From a bacterium (GTDB lineage Bacteria > UBP7 > UBA6624): a DNA stretch of 64,000 nt. The notes under the pieces were generated by a model. It was given only the letters and a program-made list of their open reading frames with translations. It did no database searches and was not told where the DNA came from. The stretch spans positions 1-64,000 of the forward strand of contig PBAU01000002.1 in assembly GCA_002716355.1 (NCBI GenBank). Reading direction: 5' to 3'. Shown here one piece after another: positions 17,724 to 26,122 of this stretch; within the stretch, counting starts at the first letter, position 1, and each line of letters opens with the position of its first letter. A program made the position numbers and the translations under genes.

Positions 17724-18967
17724 TGTTTATTGCTCTTTCGTTTTTGCTACTTTTGGGACAGGGGCTGGGGTTTCAAAACAGCTGGCAGGACCCAACACCA
17801 GGTGATTTTGAATTACCGGTTTTTACAACATTTGATTACAAATGGCAAGATTATCAACAGTCAGATCTTGAACAAGAATCAATAATCTATATTTTTCATC
17901 CACTGGACAATACTGCTGCAAGAGTTAGAGAACGCAATTTGAAAGAGCTAAATGCGATTAACAATATTCTTCCGGTTTTTGCTATAACTCAAGAAGGGAA
18001 CTGGGGTAGTAATAGAGAAATTGAAAAACGTATTAAACCCCAATATCCTGTATTGTTTTCACAACCTGATTTAAAACTTGAAACATGGGTTAAAACATGG
18101 AAAAAAAGTATCCCGGCAGCTCTATTGGTTCAAAACGGTAAAATTGTCGCACATGGCGAACCGTTTGCTATGCTGATGTTAGTACTTGATTTAAAAAACA
18201 ACATTGAGATACCGACATTTGCTAATTCTGGCTTATTGGGCTTTTGGTCACAGTCCCCATTTTCAACAAGTAAATCTGACCAGGCCGAAGCAGGCACGAA
18301 TATTGCTGATTGGATGCAGTGGAAAGAGCTTAACTCAAAAGAGGCTTCTTCGGCAAATGTAAAAGAAGAAGGCATCTTGATGCTCAAATGGAGCTCTACG
18401 GTTGAAAAGGATGCTAAAAAAAACCTTATTGCAGGCTGGCTTAACCGCGTCATTAAAACAAAACCGCCCGAGGGTCAAACGATTGACTCGTGGCTTTTGG
18501 AGCCACTGGCTGAAGTTCAAAACATAAAAATGCTCAACCATAATTCTTATGGTTGGATTAATTTTTTAAATCAAAATTTTGAACAAGCTTCTGTTTTTTT
18601 TGAAGAAGAAGCTATGCTTCAAGAGGGGTTCATGGCGTCGATTTCAAAGGTGAACAGCCTATTAAGCAAAAGCTTAAATCCGGATTTAGAAAACCCAGAT
18701 AAAATTTTGCCTGCTTACTTTCAGGCAATATTTGAAGAAGCTCCTGCCTCTATACGAGCACCACTATTTGGATATTTGAATTCCATGGTGGAAAAACAAT
18801 CCCAATGGTGGCCTGGCTCACAACCCCCATTGCAGTGGTTCTTTTTACAAGGTGTGGGAGCATATTTTGGAGAAGATCAGGAAAGTGCCAATATGCATTT
18901 TGAAAAAATCAAACAAAATCCAGATTGGATGAATATATTAGAACAATGGGGAATCAATGATCTTTAA
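17723..18967 (+). CDS. Exported thioredoxin-fold (TlpA/AhpC-like) protein lacking redox cysteines
   Basis: An N-terminal hydrophobic segment (MFIALSFLLLLGQGLGF) looks like a signal peptide or anchor. Residues ~25-150 follow the AhpC/TSA-TlpA pattern: GDFELPVF, SIIYIFHPLDNTAARVRERN where the catalytic Cys motif should be, PVFAITQEGNWGS, and IPAALLVQNGKIVAHGEP near the cis-Pro region. No cysteine occurs at the catalytic position, so it cannot be a dithiol oxidoreductase. Residues ~200-414 are helical and TPR-like. A scaffold role is possible. Confidence 0.6.
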   Translation: MFIALSFLLLLGQGLGFQNSWQDPTPGDFELPVFTTFDYKWQDYQQSDLEQESIIYIFHPLDNTAARVRERNLKELNAINNILPVFAITQEGNWGSNREIEKRIKPQYPVLFSQPDLKLETWVKTWKKSIPAALLVQNGKIVAHGEPFAMLMLVLDLKNNIEIPTFANSGLLGFWSQSPFSTSKSDQAEAGTNIADWMQWKELNSKEASSANVKEEGILMLKWSSTVEKDAKKNLIAGWLNRVIKTKPPEGQTIDSWLLEPLAEVQNIKMLNHNSYGWINFLNQNFEQASVFFEEEAMLQEGFMASISKVNSLLSKSLNPDLENPDKILPAYFQAIFEEAPASIRAPLFGYLNSMVEKQSQWWPGSQPPLQWFFLQGVGAYFGEDQESANMHFEKIKQNPDWMNILEQWGINDL

Positions 18968-19391
18968 ATTGATTTTTACCGCATGTCTTCTGTGGTTAGT
19001 TTTATCTGTTGGAAAAATCAATATCCTTAAAGAGGAGATTGCACAGGCAAAACAAAATACAAAAAAATTGAAAGAGGAAATGGTAAGCGTCCTGGGTGAC
19101 ATCGCTGCACTTAAGAATCAAGATCTGGGTTATGAGGATGGGGGCAGATTGGCTCTAAACTCCTTGATGCTGATTGCAAAAAAGCCAATTAATGAACAGG
19201 AAAAACTTATTTATGAATTTTTAGGCGAAAATTTAAACGAACACTATAAAATTTTAATAAAGGAACAAATAGAACTATCTCAAAAAATTACAGCTACAAA
19301 AAAAATGGAGTCTATGCTAATTAAAAGGTTAAAAAAAATAAATTCATCATTTTGGCTTGACCCACTGAATGCGGGTAAAAAATGGAGCTAG
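18957..19391 (+). CDS. Small anchored coiled-coil protein of unknown function
   Basis: One N-terminal transmembrane segment (FKLIFTACLLWLVLSVG) is followed by charged heptad-rich helices (KEEIAQAKQNTKKLKEEMVS and, later, KEQIELSQKITATKK). The length is 144 residues. It overlaps the previous gene by 11 bases and prfB by 10, so the three envelope genes between topA and prfB form one transcription unit. It is not clearly FtsB/FtsL, and I cannot assign a family. Confidence 0.6.
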   Translation: MIFKLIFTACLLWLVLSVGKINILKEEIAQAKQNTKKLKEEMVSVLGDIAALKNQDLGYEDGGRLALNSLMLIAKKPINEQEKLIYEFLGENLNEHYKILIKEQIELSQKITATKKMESMLIKRLKKINSSFWLDPLNAGKKWS

Positions 19392-20476
19392 ACATTCTTG
19401 TAGAACTGTTTGGATTAATAAAAAATCTGTATAAGCGGGTTTTAAAAACCGTGAATGAAGAAGCTCTTATTGGGGAAATCAACACCATCCAGGAAAAGTT
19501 ATCCCGAGAAGAATATTGGAGCGACTCCAAAAAATCAATACCTCTGCAGAAAAACCTTTCTGTTTTACAAAAAAAACAAGAAGTTCTAATAAATTTAAAA
19601 TCAGAATTTACTGACGTCTCTGACAATTGCGAATTGCTATCACTCGAGCCTGACCAAAAAATGCTTGAAATTGCAATTGAATCAGCAAAAGAGCTTCAAG
19701 AAAAACTAGAGAAGCTGGAAATTGAATTCTTGTTTCAAAAACCAGAAGACAAGAATGATTGCATTTTGACGATTAACGCAGGTGCTGGTGGCGTGGATGC
19801 GCAGGATTGGGCCAATATGCTTTTGAGAATGTACACAAGATGGTCTGAAATTATGGGCTTCAAAACAAAACAAATCTCAAAAACAGCCGGGACCGAAGCA
19901 GGGATACTCTCATCAACAATTGTGATCCAGGGACTTTGGGCCTCAGGCTGGTTGAGTGCTGAGGCTGGAGTGCACCGCTTGGTTAGATTATCTCCTTTTG
20001 ATTCTGCAAAACGTAGACATACATCATTTGCCAATATTGAAATAACACCTAAGATTGAAGAATCCCAAGATTCTGATCTTGACATGAAGGAGATAGATGT
20101 GTCTTTTTTCAAAAGTGGAGGCCCAGGGGGGCAACACGCAAACAAGACATCATCAGCAGTTAGGGCCATCCATAAACCTTCAGGAATAGTTGTTACGTGT
20201 TCGAATGAGAGAAGTCAACATCAAAATAAATCTATTGCCCTGGCTATTTTGAAAAGCAGATTAATCCAGTTAAGAAAAAACGAGGAGCTGGGACGTAGGT
20301 CAAAAAGCCAAAAAGTAGAAATAGCTTGGGGCAATCAGATTCGATCTTACGTTTTGCACCCTTACCAAATGGTTAAAGATACTCGAACCGGTTCAGAGTC
20401 AGGCAATGTGCAAAAAATACTAGATGGTGAATTAATTGGAATGATGAGGGATTTCCTTTTACAGGCCAATGCTTAA
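19382..20476 (+). CDS. prfB: Peptide chain release factor 2
   Basis: RF2 terminates translation at UGA and UAA. The stop-reading tripeptide SPF (residues 204-206, in VRLSPFDSAKRRHTS) marks it as RF2 rather than RF1. The peptidyl-hydrolysis loop is SGGPGGQHANKTSSAV with GGQ at 249-251. At 364 residues the reading frame is continuous from ATG, so the programmed +1 frameshift used in many bacterial prfB genes is not needed here. The start is inside the preceding gene. Confidence 0.98.
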   Translation: MELDILVELFGLIKNLYKRVLKTVNEEALIGEINTIQEKLSREEYWSDSKKSIPLQKNLSVLQKKQEVLINLKSEFTDVSDNCELLSLEPDQKMLEIAIESAKELQEKLEKLEIEFLFQKPEDKNDCILTINAGAGGVDAQDWANMLLRMYTRWSEIMGFKTKQISKTAGTEAGILSSTIVIQGLWASGWLSAEAGVHRLVRLSPFDSAKRRHTSFANIEITPKIEESQDSDLDMKEIDVSFFKSGGPGGQHANKTSSAVRAIHKPSGIVVTCSNERSQHQNKSIALAILKSRLIQLRKNEELGRRSKSQKVEIAWGNQIRSYVLHPYQMVKDTRTGSESGNVQKILDGELIGMMRDFLLQANA

Positions 20477-21077
20477 AAAAATACCATTAATTATCTATCT
20501 TATTTGCTGCAATGTCTGGTTTGCAAAAGCCTTAAACTGCCCACAAAACAAATTAACAGAAAATGCATTTGCTGACTCAGTGTATCAATCTTTTTATGAG
20601 GCTGAAGAAAAAACTGATATTATTTTTGCTCTAAATGATGAAGGGGTTGAGGATATAAACTTTTTTAAAAAATCCTTCCGAGCAAAAATACTGCTACAAA
20701 AAATCAAAGAAGAGGATTTTTTAAAATCATCTGTAATTAGTGGTGCTATTTTTATGCAAAATGCTCTTGGCTCAACAGACATACATATAATCGGAACGAC
20801 GGAGATGGGTGCCATTGCATCATTTTCACCAAGCCCAAATCAAATAATTACAATTAGTTTTAGTGAAAAATTTCAAACAGCCTTTTTTCCTAAGAAAAAC
20901 TTCTCTGATCCGGTGATTGAAAACCTTCAAGGATCAAAGGTTGTTGAAAAATTTCCACAGTTGCTTAACAAGGAAATGCTTTTAAGCAACATCGAGCTCA
21001 AGGAAAAAATGGCAACAGAGATTGTTAAAAGATCCGCTGAAGCAATGTGTTTTAGGTACCAGGGGGCTCCAGGATGA
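20469..21077 (+). CDS. Exported protein of unknown function
   Basis: The N terminus (MLKKIPLIIYLICCNVWFAKA) is a classic signal peptide, with cleavage likely after AKA. The mature 180 residues contain two cysteines near the ends (CPQNK at the start, AMCFRYQG at the end) that could form a disulfide, and no motif I recognise. It overlaps prfB by 8 bases and shares ATGA with surE, so all three are probably co-translated. Confidence 0.6.
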   Translation: MLKKIPLIIYLICCNVWFAKALNCPQNKLTENAFADSVYQSFYEAEEKTDIIFALNDEGVEDINFFKKSFRAKILLQKIKEEDFLKSSVISGAIFMQNALGSTDIHIIGTTEMGAIASFSPSPNQIITISFSEKFQTAFFPKKNFSDPVIENLQGSKVVEKFPQLLNKEMLLSNIELKEKMATEIVKRSAEAMCFRYQGAPG

Positions 21078-21865
21078 TCATCCTGACCAATGATGATGGT
21101 GCTCACTCTCCTGCACTAACAACAACATTAGATGCTTTGTCTGATAAAAAAATTCTACCGGTGGTGCCGTCTCGAGATGTTTCGGGTTGTTCAATGTGCA
21201 TCACGATAGATCGACCAATCAGTGTAGAAAAAATAATGATTAACAAGCATGAAGTTTTTGCCTGTGATGGAAAGACTGCAGACTGTGTTTTGCTTGCAAA
21301 AACAATAGCCAAAGAACCCATTTCTGCCTTGATTAGTGGTATTAACACTGGGCCAAACCTAGGTGTTGACGTGTTGTATTCTGGAACGATAGCGGGAGCT
21401 AGGAAAGGGACGCTCCTAAATATACCATCTGTTGCTATTTCTATTGAAAAAAACTACAAGAAACAAGAAAAAATGCATTATGAATCAGCTGGTTTAATAC
21501 TCAGGCTAATTAAAGATTTAATCATTAACAACCCGCCTCCAAAAAGACATTTTGTAAATGTGAACATCCCTAACCAGCCAATAAAAAAGATTCGTGGGGC
21601 TTTAAGCACGATTTTGGGGAGAAGGGGATATGTTGACAGGATGAAAAAAATAAATAATAAAACTGGAAAAATGAGTTTTATCTGTGAAGATGAAGAGGTT
21701 CGTGAGGATTTCACGCCACAAACAGATTCATGGGCAATAAGTGAAAAATTTATTTCCTTAACGCTGTTAAAAGATATGATTAATGATTCTGTTAGTAATT
21801 GGAGTTTGGACCCATGGATCCAAGCCATAAATACTTTCTTGGAGGGAAGAGATGAAAAAATATGA
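21074..21865 (+). CDS. surE: 5'/3'-nucleotidase SurE
   Basis: SurE dephosphorylates nucleoside monophosphates. It begins MIILTNDDGAHSPALTT with the metal-binding NDDG, followed by VVPSRDVSGCSMCIT, FACDGKTADCVLLA, SGINTGPNLGVDVLYSGTIAGA and FVNVNIP. These are the standard SurE blocks. The length of 263 residues is normal. The ATG overlaps the TGA of the exported protein upstream, and the stop overlaps the start of the His-rich micro-protein. Confidence 0.97.
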   Translation: MIILTNDDGAHSPALTTTLDALSDKKILPVVPSRDVSGCSMCITIDRPISVEKIMINKHEVFACDGKTADCVLLAKTIAKEPISALISGINTGPNLGVDVLYSGTIAGARKGTLLNIPSVAISIEKNYKKQEKMHYESAGLILRLIKDLIINNPPPKRHFVNVNIPNQPIKKIRGALSTILGRRGYVDRMKKINNKTGKMSFICEDEEVREDFTPQTDSWAISEKFISLTLLKDMINDSVSNWSLDPWIQAINTFLEGRDEKI

Positions 21866-22043
21866 ATTACAAACTTTTCAATTAGTAGTTGGTTTATTTG
21901 TAGTGTTTTTTGTTGTCAGAGCAATTTCTGCAGGCATCAGTGGGACAAGGGGTCCTGATATCCCCGTAAAGCAAATTTCCCATGACGATCACGGACATGA
22001 CGATCACGGACATGACGATCACGGACATAGCGAGGGTCATTAA
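21852..22043 (+). CDS. Histidine-rich single-pass membrane micro-protein
   Basis: This 63-residue protein has one transmembrane segment (LQTFQLVVGLFVVFFVVRAI) and a C-terminal tail made of three HDDHG repeats ending HSEGH. That gives eight histidines and seven acidic residues within about 20 positions. Such tails bind Zn, Ni, Co or Cu in metal chaperones and transporters. No other domain is present. It starts inside surE (14-base overlap) and stops 3 bases before the next gene. Confidence 0.75.
   Translation: MKKYELQTFQLVVGLFVVFFVVRAISAGISGTRGPDIPVKQISHDDHGHDDHGHDDHGHSEGH
21981..22025 (+). repeat. Three perfect 15-bp tandem repeats (HDDHG codons)
   Basis: The unit catgacgatcacgga occurs three times head-to-tail in frame with the micro-protein, giving HDDHG x3. 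The copies are identical at every third-codon position, which suggests recent expansion by slippage or strong homogenisation. Confidence 0.97.
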
Positions 22044-22046
22044 TTT

Positions 22047-22895
22047 TTGTTTGAATATGTAATTTGCGGGCTGGGCTCAATGGGTATCGCTATTGCTGAA
22101 ATTTTAAAAAGTAAAAAAATTCCATTCAAGGTTTTAAGAACCAAAAACAATATAAGCAAAATTGCAGAACTTGGTTATGACGATATAGCTACAGAATGCT
22201 TGGATGCCTCAAAACCTCTTGTTCTCTTTTTATGCTATCCCGACCTTGTAACAACAAGCAAAAAATGGATAGCGTCGTTAAACTCAAATAAAGTTTTTTT
22301 TGTATGCTTAACAGGTTGGCCAATCATTAATAGAAAGTGGCCAAGCAAAAGTAACGTTATCATGTATGCTCCAAAAGCAATTGCGTCAAAGTTAAAGCCG
22401 AAAAAATGCCTAATTGCCTTGAACGTGCACCAAGAAACAAATGAAGAAGCTCAGTTATTGATTAAATTAAATAAAATTTTTGAACCAAAACAAACAATAG
22501 CAGTTAGCCCTTTGGAGGAAACAAAATCGGACCTTTTAAGCGAACAGGTTTTACTTTGCGGATGGGCCCCATTGATAGCTTTATTGACTTATAAAAAACT
22601 TATAAAATCTGGAATATCAAAAGAACTTGCATGGGAGGAGTGCACCAGAGAGGCAAGTTACATTTTTGAAACTCTGGCCAATCTTGGTCCAGATGGATTT
22701 TCTAAAAAAATTAGCTCTTTGGCATTGCGAGGTGGATACAAGGCTATGAAAAAATTCCCCATACGCGAATGGGACAGAATGATTGATAAAATGTATTCCG
22801 AAATTGATAATGGAAATATTTTCAAATCAACGAACACAAGCCTTCCGTCCGAATCGGAAGCTCAAAAATTTTGGGAGGAATTAAACAATGAATGA
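22047..22895 (+). CDS. Ketol-acid reductoisomerase-like protein (IlvC family, divergent), TTG start
   Basis: The Rossmann opening is VICGLGSMGIAIAEIL, and VIMYAPK corresponds to the KARI MVAPK loop. The knotted helical domain is recognisable: SDLLSEQVLLCGW (residues 161-173, keeping the Mg-binding Asp and Glu) and EECTREASYIFETL (both Glu positions of KARI helix 8). The catalytic His loop is replaced (LTGWPI). At 282 residues it is shorter than class I KARI (~330), so the native substrate may differ from acetolactate. The only fitting start is TTG at 22047, directly after the micro-protein stop. It overlaps the LeuA-like gene. Confidence 0.7.
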   Translation: MFEYVICGLGSMGIAIAEILKSKKIPFKVLRTKNNISKIAELGYDDIATECLDASKPLVLFLCYPDLVTTSKKWIASLNSNKVFFVCLTGWPIINRKWPSKSNVIMYAPKAIASKLKPKKCLIALNVHQETNEEAQLLIKLNKIFEPKQTIAVSPLEETKSDLLSEQVLLCGWAPLIALLTYKKLIKSGISKELAWEECTREASYIFETLANLGPDGFSKKISSLALRGGYKAMKKFPIREWDRMIDKMYSEIDNGNIFKSTNTSLPSESEAQKFWEELNNE

Positions 22896-24246
22896 TCTTT
22901 ACATTGATCCAAAAAAATATACCAATAAAAATAGTTTTCCAAATCCAAAAACAATAAAAGTCTACGACACAACCTTGCGTGATGGTGAACAAACCCCTGG
23001 TGTGGCATATTCTCCAGAACAAAAATACGAAGTGACAAAAATGCTTTCTGATACAGGTGTGCATATTATTGATATAGGCTTTCCGTTTGTGGCCCCATCA
23101 GAACGTCAAGCGTTACAAAAAATTATTGCTGGCAAAAGAAATGGCGAGATAAGAAAAGACCTCGAAATCTTGGTGATGTGCAGGGCAAATAAAAATGATG
23201 TTGATGCAACATTAAAAACATTAGAAAAAGTAGGTGCAGAGCCATCAGAAATAACTTTTTTGACCTTCACTTCTGCAAGTGATCTTCACATTAAAGTCAA
23301 GCTTGGACCAACTCTACTTAAAAGAGAGGGTAAAACCAGGTTCATTGAAGATGTGCAATGGTACAGGGAAGCTAATTGTAAAATGATGGAAGAAATTTGC
23401 TCTTATATTAAGTCCCATGGTGTAAAAAAAATAGAACTTGGTACAGAAGATGCAAGCAGATCAGATATCTCTTATTTAAAGGAGCTGATAGATCGCTCTG
23501 TCTCCAAAGGTGCAAACAGATACATATTTCCGGACACGACCGGATCACTAACACCCGAGTCAACAAGGTACTATGCTAGGGAGTTGAGAAAGGCGTTTCC
23601 TAAGCTTGCAATGGTGAGTCATTTCCATAACGACTTCGATCTAGCAGCAATTAACACTATAGTGGCACTGCAAGAAGGTATGGAGGGTTTTAGTGTTTCC
23701 GTCAATGGAATAGGTGAAAGAGCCGGTAATGCAGCATTACACAATGTGGCTGTAACATTAAAAGTGTTATACGGGATTCAAATCCCAAATTTCCGTTATG
23801 ACAAATTGAAGGAGCTTTCTGAATTGGTTGAATCTTATTCAGGAATGCCAATTAGACCTAATGAACCAGCTGTAGGTAGGAATGTTTTTGCTCACGAATC
23901 CGGAATCCACACACATGGCATGCTTAAAGATCCTCAAACATATGAACCTATACCGCATGATTTACTTGGTGTTAAAACAAGGTTTGTCTACGGCAAACAC
24001 ACGGGTATGGCTTTGGTTGAAGACTTGTTCAAGAAGTATGCAAAAGATATATCAGATAAAAATATTGAAGTTACCAAAAGGTTAAAAACCAACGTACTTC
24101 AAAAAATAAAAGAAAAACGTGAAAAAATGGCAGAAAGAGAGGTTGCGTCTAAAGCCATAAATAAATATAGAAAAATACTAACTGAAATTGAACTTGATGA
24201 AAATGAAGTTTTAGAAATAATATACTCCTTAGGAGATGGAAAATGA
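22888..24246 (+). CDS. 2-isopropylmalate / homocitrate synthase family protein
   Basis: This protein condenses acetyl-CoA with a 2-oxo acid. The HMGL-like barrel has DTTLRDGEQTPGV (residues 27-39) with the metal-binding Asp, the HFHNDFDLAAINT metal motif, GIGERAGNAALHNVAVTL, and the flexible-loop motif HESGIHTHGML. At 452 residues the C-terminal part after ~390 is short and Lys/Glu-rich, so the Leu-binding regulatory domain of LeuA is reduced or absent. Homocitrate, citramalate or isopropylmalate synthesis cannot be separated by eye. The flanking genes are reductoisomerase-like and thiolase, all overlapping. Confidence 0.88.
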   Translation: MNDLYIDPKKYTNKNSFPNPKTIKVYDTTLRDGEQTPGVAYSPEQKYEVTKMLSDTGVHIIDIGFPFVAPSERQALQKIIAGKRNGEIRKDLEILVMCRANKNDVDATLKTLEKVGAEPSEITFLTFTSASDLHIKVKLGPTLLKREGKTRFIEDVQWYREANCKMMEEICSYIKSHGVKKIELGTEDASRSDISYLKELIDRSVSKGANRYIFPDTTGSLTPESTRYYARELRKAFPKLAMVSHFHNDFDLAAINTIVALQEGMEGFSVSVNGIGERAGNAALHNVAVTLKVLYGIQIPNFRYDKLKELSELVESYSGMPIRPNEPAVGRNVFAHESGIHTHGMLKDPQTYEPIPHDLLGVKTRFVYGKHTGMALVEDLFKKYAKDISDKNIEVTKRLKTNVLQKIKEKREKMAEREVASKAINKYRKILTEIELDENEVLEIIYSLGDGK

Positions 24247-25421
24247 TACATAAACTGAATGAGCCAGTTGCAATTATTGGAGCGAAAAGAACGCCTGTGG
24301 GTAAATTTGGTGGAGGCCTGGCGTCCTTGGCAGCAACCGAATTAGGCTCTATAGCGGCAAAAGCAGCAATAAAACAATCTGGTGTTGCATTACAAGACAT
24401 ATCTTTATCAATTTTTGGTCAAGTGCTACAAGCTGGCTGCGGACAAAATCCAGCACGACAAGTCGCACTTGGTGCTGGCCTTCAAGAAAGTAGCATTGCT
24501 TTTACATTAAACATGGTGTGTGGTAGTGGGCTAAAAGCAATACATACAGCAGCTCAATCCATAAGGGGAGGGGAGCATGATTTTGCAGTGGCAGGTGGTA
24601 TTGAATCAATGTCAAGATCTCCCTATTATTCAAAAAAAAGTCGTTGGGGTGTTGGGTATGGAAACATGTCCCTTGAAGATGGCATGCTTGTTGATGGCTT
24701 GACAGATGCATATAGTAAAAAACATATGGGCGAAGCTGCTGAGTGGGTTGCTGAAACATACAAAATTTCAAGATCAGCAATGGATGAATATGCCTTAAAC
24801 AGTCATAAAAAATCATTATCTAGTCGAAAAAAACTAAGACGTGAAATCATTCACGTGCACACTAGGAAAAAAAGTATAAATGAAGATGAGGGCCCCCGTG
24901 ATACATCTATTGAAAAACTTGAATCGCTAAAAGCTGTTTTTAAAAGGGATGGATCAGTAACTGCTGGAAACTCATCATCAATAAATGATGGTGGAGCAGC
25001 TGTTGTTTTGGCATCTAAAAAAACTGTTGAAGAAAGAGGTTTAAAGCCGTTATGCTGGATCAGAGATTCTGTTGATGGTGGAGTGAAGCCAGAACAGGTT
25101 CTCATGAGTCCTGTTTCTGTTTTCAAAAGGATGAGACTTACTTTTGGTTTAGGTGTGAAAGATTTTGATGTCATTGAAATAAATGAAGCGTTTTCGTGCC
25201 AGATGGTTGCCCTTCAGAGAGAATTGAAAATTAATCAAAATCAATTAAACCCTTTGGGTGGCGCTGTTGCCCTTGGACATCCTATTGGTTGCTCAGGTGG
25301 GAGAATTGCTGTTTCCCTGCCGTATCAACTGGAAAACTCGGCAAATGGCATGGGTTTTGCTGCGTTATGTCTGGGTGGCGGTAATGGTACGGGTTTGATT
25401 TTTCAGAGGAGTTTGAATTAA
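24243..25421 (+). CDS. Acetyl-CoA acetyltransferase (thiolase), copy 1
   Basis: This is a Claisen thiolase. The nucleophilic Cys is in NMVCGSGLKAIHTAA (C92 region), the second triad motif is VIEINEAFSCQM, and the C-terminal GHPIGCSGGR and CLGGGNGTGLIFQ carry His and the second catalytic Cys. The length of 392 residues is standard. It probably makes acetoacetyl-CoA or cleaves 3-ketoacyl-CoA. The start ATG overlaps the LeuA-like stop (ATGA). A paralogue is at 33252-34421. Confidence 0.95.
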   Translation: MIHKLNEPVAIIGAKRTPVGKFGGGLASLAATELGSIAAKAAIKQSGVALQDISLSIFGQVLQAGCGQNPARQVALGAGLQESSIAFTLNMVCGSGLKAIHTAAQSIRGGEHDFAVAGGIESMSRSPYYSKKSRWGVGYGNMSLEDGMLVDGLTDAYSKKHMGEAAEWVAETYKISRSAMDEYALNSHKKSLSSRKKLRREIIHVHTRKKSINEDEGPRDTSIEKLESLKAVFKRDGSVTAGNSSSINDGGAAVVLASKKTVEERGLKPLCWIRDSVDGGVKPEQVLMSPVSVFKRMRLTFGLGVKDFDVIEINEAFSCQMVALQRELKINQNQLNPLGGAVALGHPIGCSGGRIAVSLPYQLENSANGMGFAALCLGGGNGTGLIFQRSLN

Positions 25422-25445
25422 TCTGTTAGAATTGCTCATTACGTA

Positions 25446-25586
25446 ATGAGTACATTAAGAACATATCAGCCTAAAAAAAGGCACAGAAAGCGTGTACATG
25501 GATTCAGAAAGAGAATGCTGCGCCCAGGTGGAAGAGCTGTTGTTAGAGCAAGAAGGCGTAAGGGCAGAGCCAGACTCACTCATTAA
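25446..25586 (+). CDS. rpmH: 50S ribosomal protein L34
   Basis: This is a 46-residue, extremely basic protein: [20 protein letters not shown] followed by [26 protein letters not shown], an exact L34 pattern. The usual rpmH-rnpA-yidD-yidC order follows. In many bacteria this cluster lies beside dnaA, but here it is ~15 kb away. Confidence 0.98.
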   Translation: MSTLRTYQPKKRHRKRVHGFRKRMLRPGGRAVVRARRRKGRARLTH

Positions 25587-25587
25587 A

Positions 25588-25920
25588 TTGTCGAAAAGCT
25601 CTTTATGGAACCACAGCCTTAAAGGATGGGCATACTTTAATCCTAGAAAAACTCGTAGAAAAACCATCAAGCTGCAAAAAAATGTGGATTTTTCATTATT
25701 GGAGCTAAAAACTAAAGTACCAAAAATTGGTATTGTTCTGACGAAAAAATGTGGAAAAGCTGTTGTTAGAAACCGAACCAAGAGGCAGGTCAGAGCGTGG
25801 TTTTTAAAAAACACAAGTCACCTCTCACCTAAAGCAAGAATATTGCGTTTCCATGGGGAGTCCGCAGGACCATTGACGGAAATTCTAAAATCCGTATCGA
25901 GACATTGGGATGATAAGTAA
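25588..25920 (+). CDS. rnpA: Ribonuclease P protein component
   Basis: RnpA binds the RNase P RNA for 5' maturation of tRNA. The signature is IGIVLTKKCGKAVVRNRTKR, with the RNR motif of the central cleft. A TTG one base after the rpmH stop gives a 110-residue protein of normal size. The open frame actually continues upstream through rpmH to 25492 in another frame, so a longer product that overlaps rpmH, as described in Thermus, cannot be excluded. It overlaps yidD by 11 bases. Confidence 0.9.
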   Translation: MSKSSLWNHSLKGWAYFNPRKTRRKTIKLQKNVDFSLLELKTKVPKIGIVLTKKCGKAVVRNRTKRQVRAWFLKNTSHLSPKARILRFHGESAGPLTEILKSVSRHWDDK

Positions 25921-26122
25921 AATTTTTATTTCTCTAATTAAGTGTTATAGAAAAAACATAAGTCACCTTTTTCCTCCATCGTGCCGTTTTTCTCCAACTT
26001 GTTCAAAATATTGCCTTGAAGCATTTGAAAAATACAATCCAATAAAAGCTTTTGTTCTATCTTGTTCTAGAATTTTAAGATGTAACCCTTTGTGTAAGGG
26101 TGGGGATGATCCTTTAACATGA
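25910..26122 (+). CDS. yidD: Membrane protein insertion efficiency factor YidD
   Basis: This 70-residue protein has the YidD (DUF37) pattern: YRKNISHLFPPSCRFSPTCS, then YCLEAFEKYNPIKAF, RILRCNPLCKGGDDP. The conserved Cys and Pro residues are all there. It sits between rnpA and yidC, as in most bacteria, and its stop overlaps the yidC ATG. Confidence 0.97.
   Translation: MISKIFISLIKCYRKNISHLFPPSCRFSPTCSKYCLEAFEKYNPIKAFVLSCSRILRCNPLCKGGDDPLT

Noticed and set aside
19382-20476. Programmed frameshift in prfB
   Set aside because: The RF2 frame is continuous from its ATG; no internal UGA or slippery site is needed.
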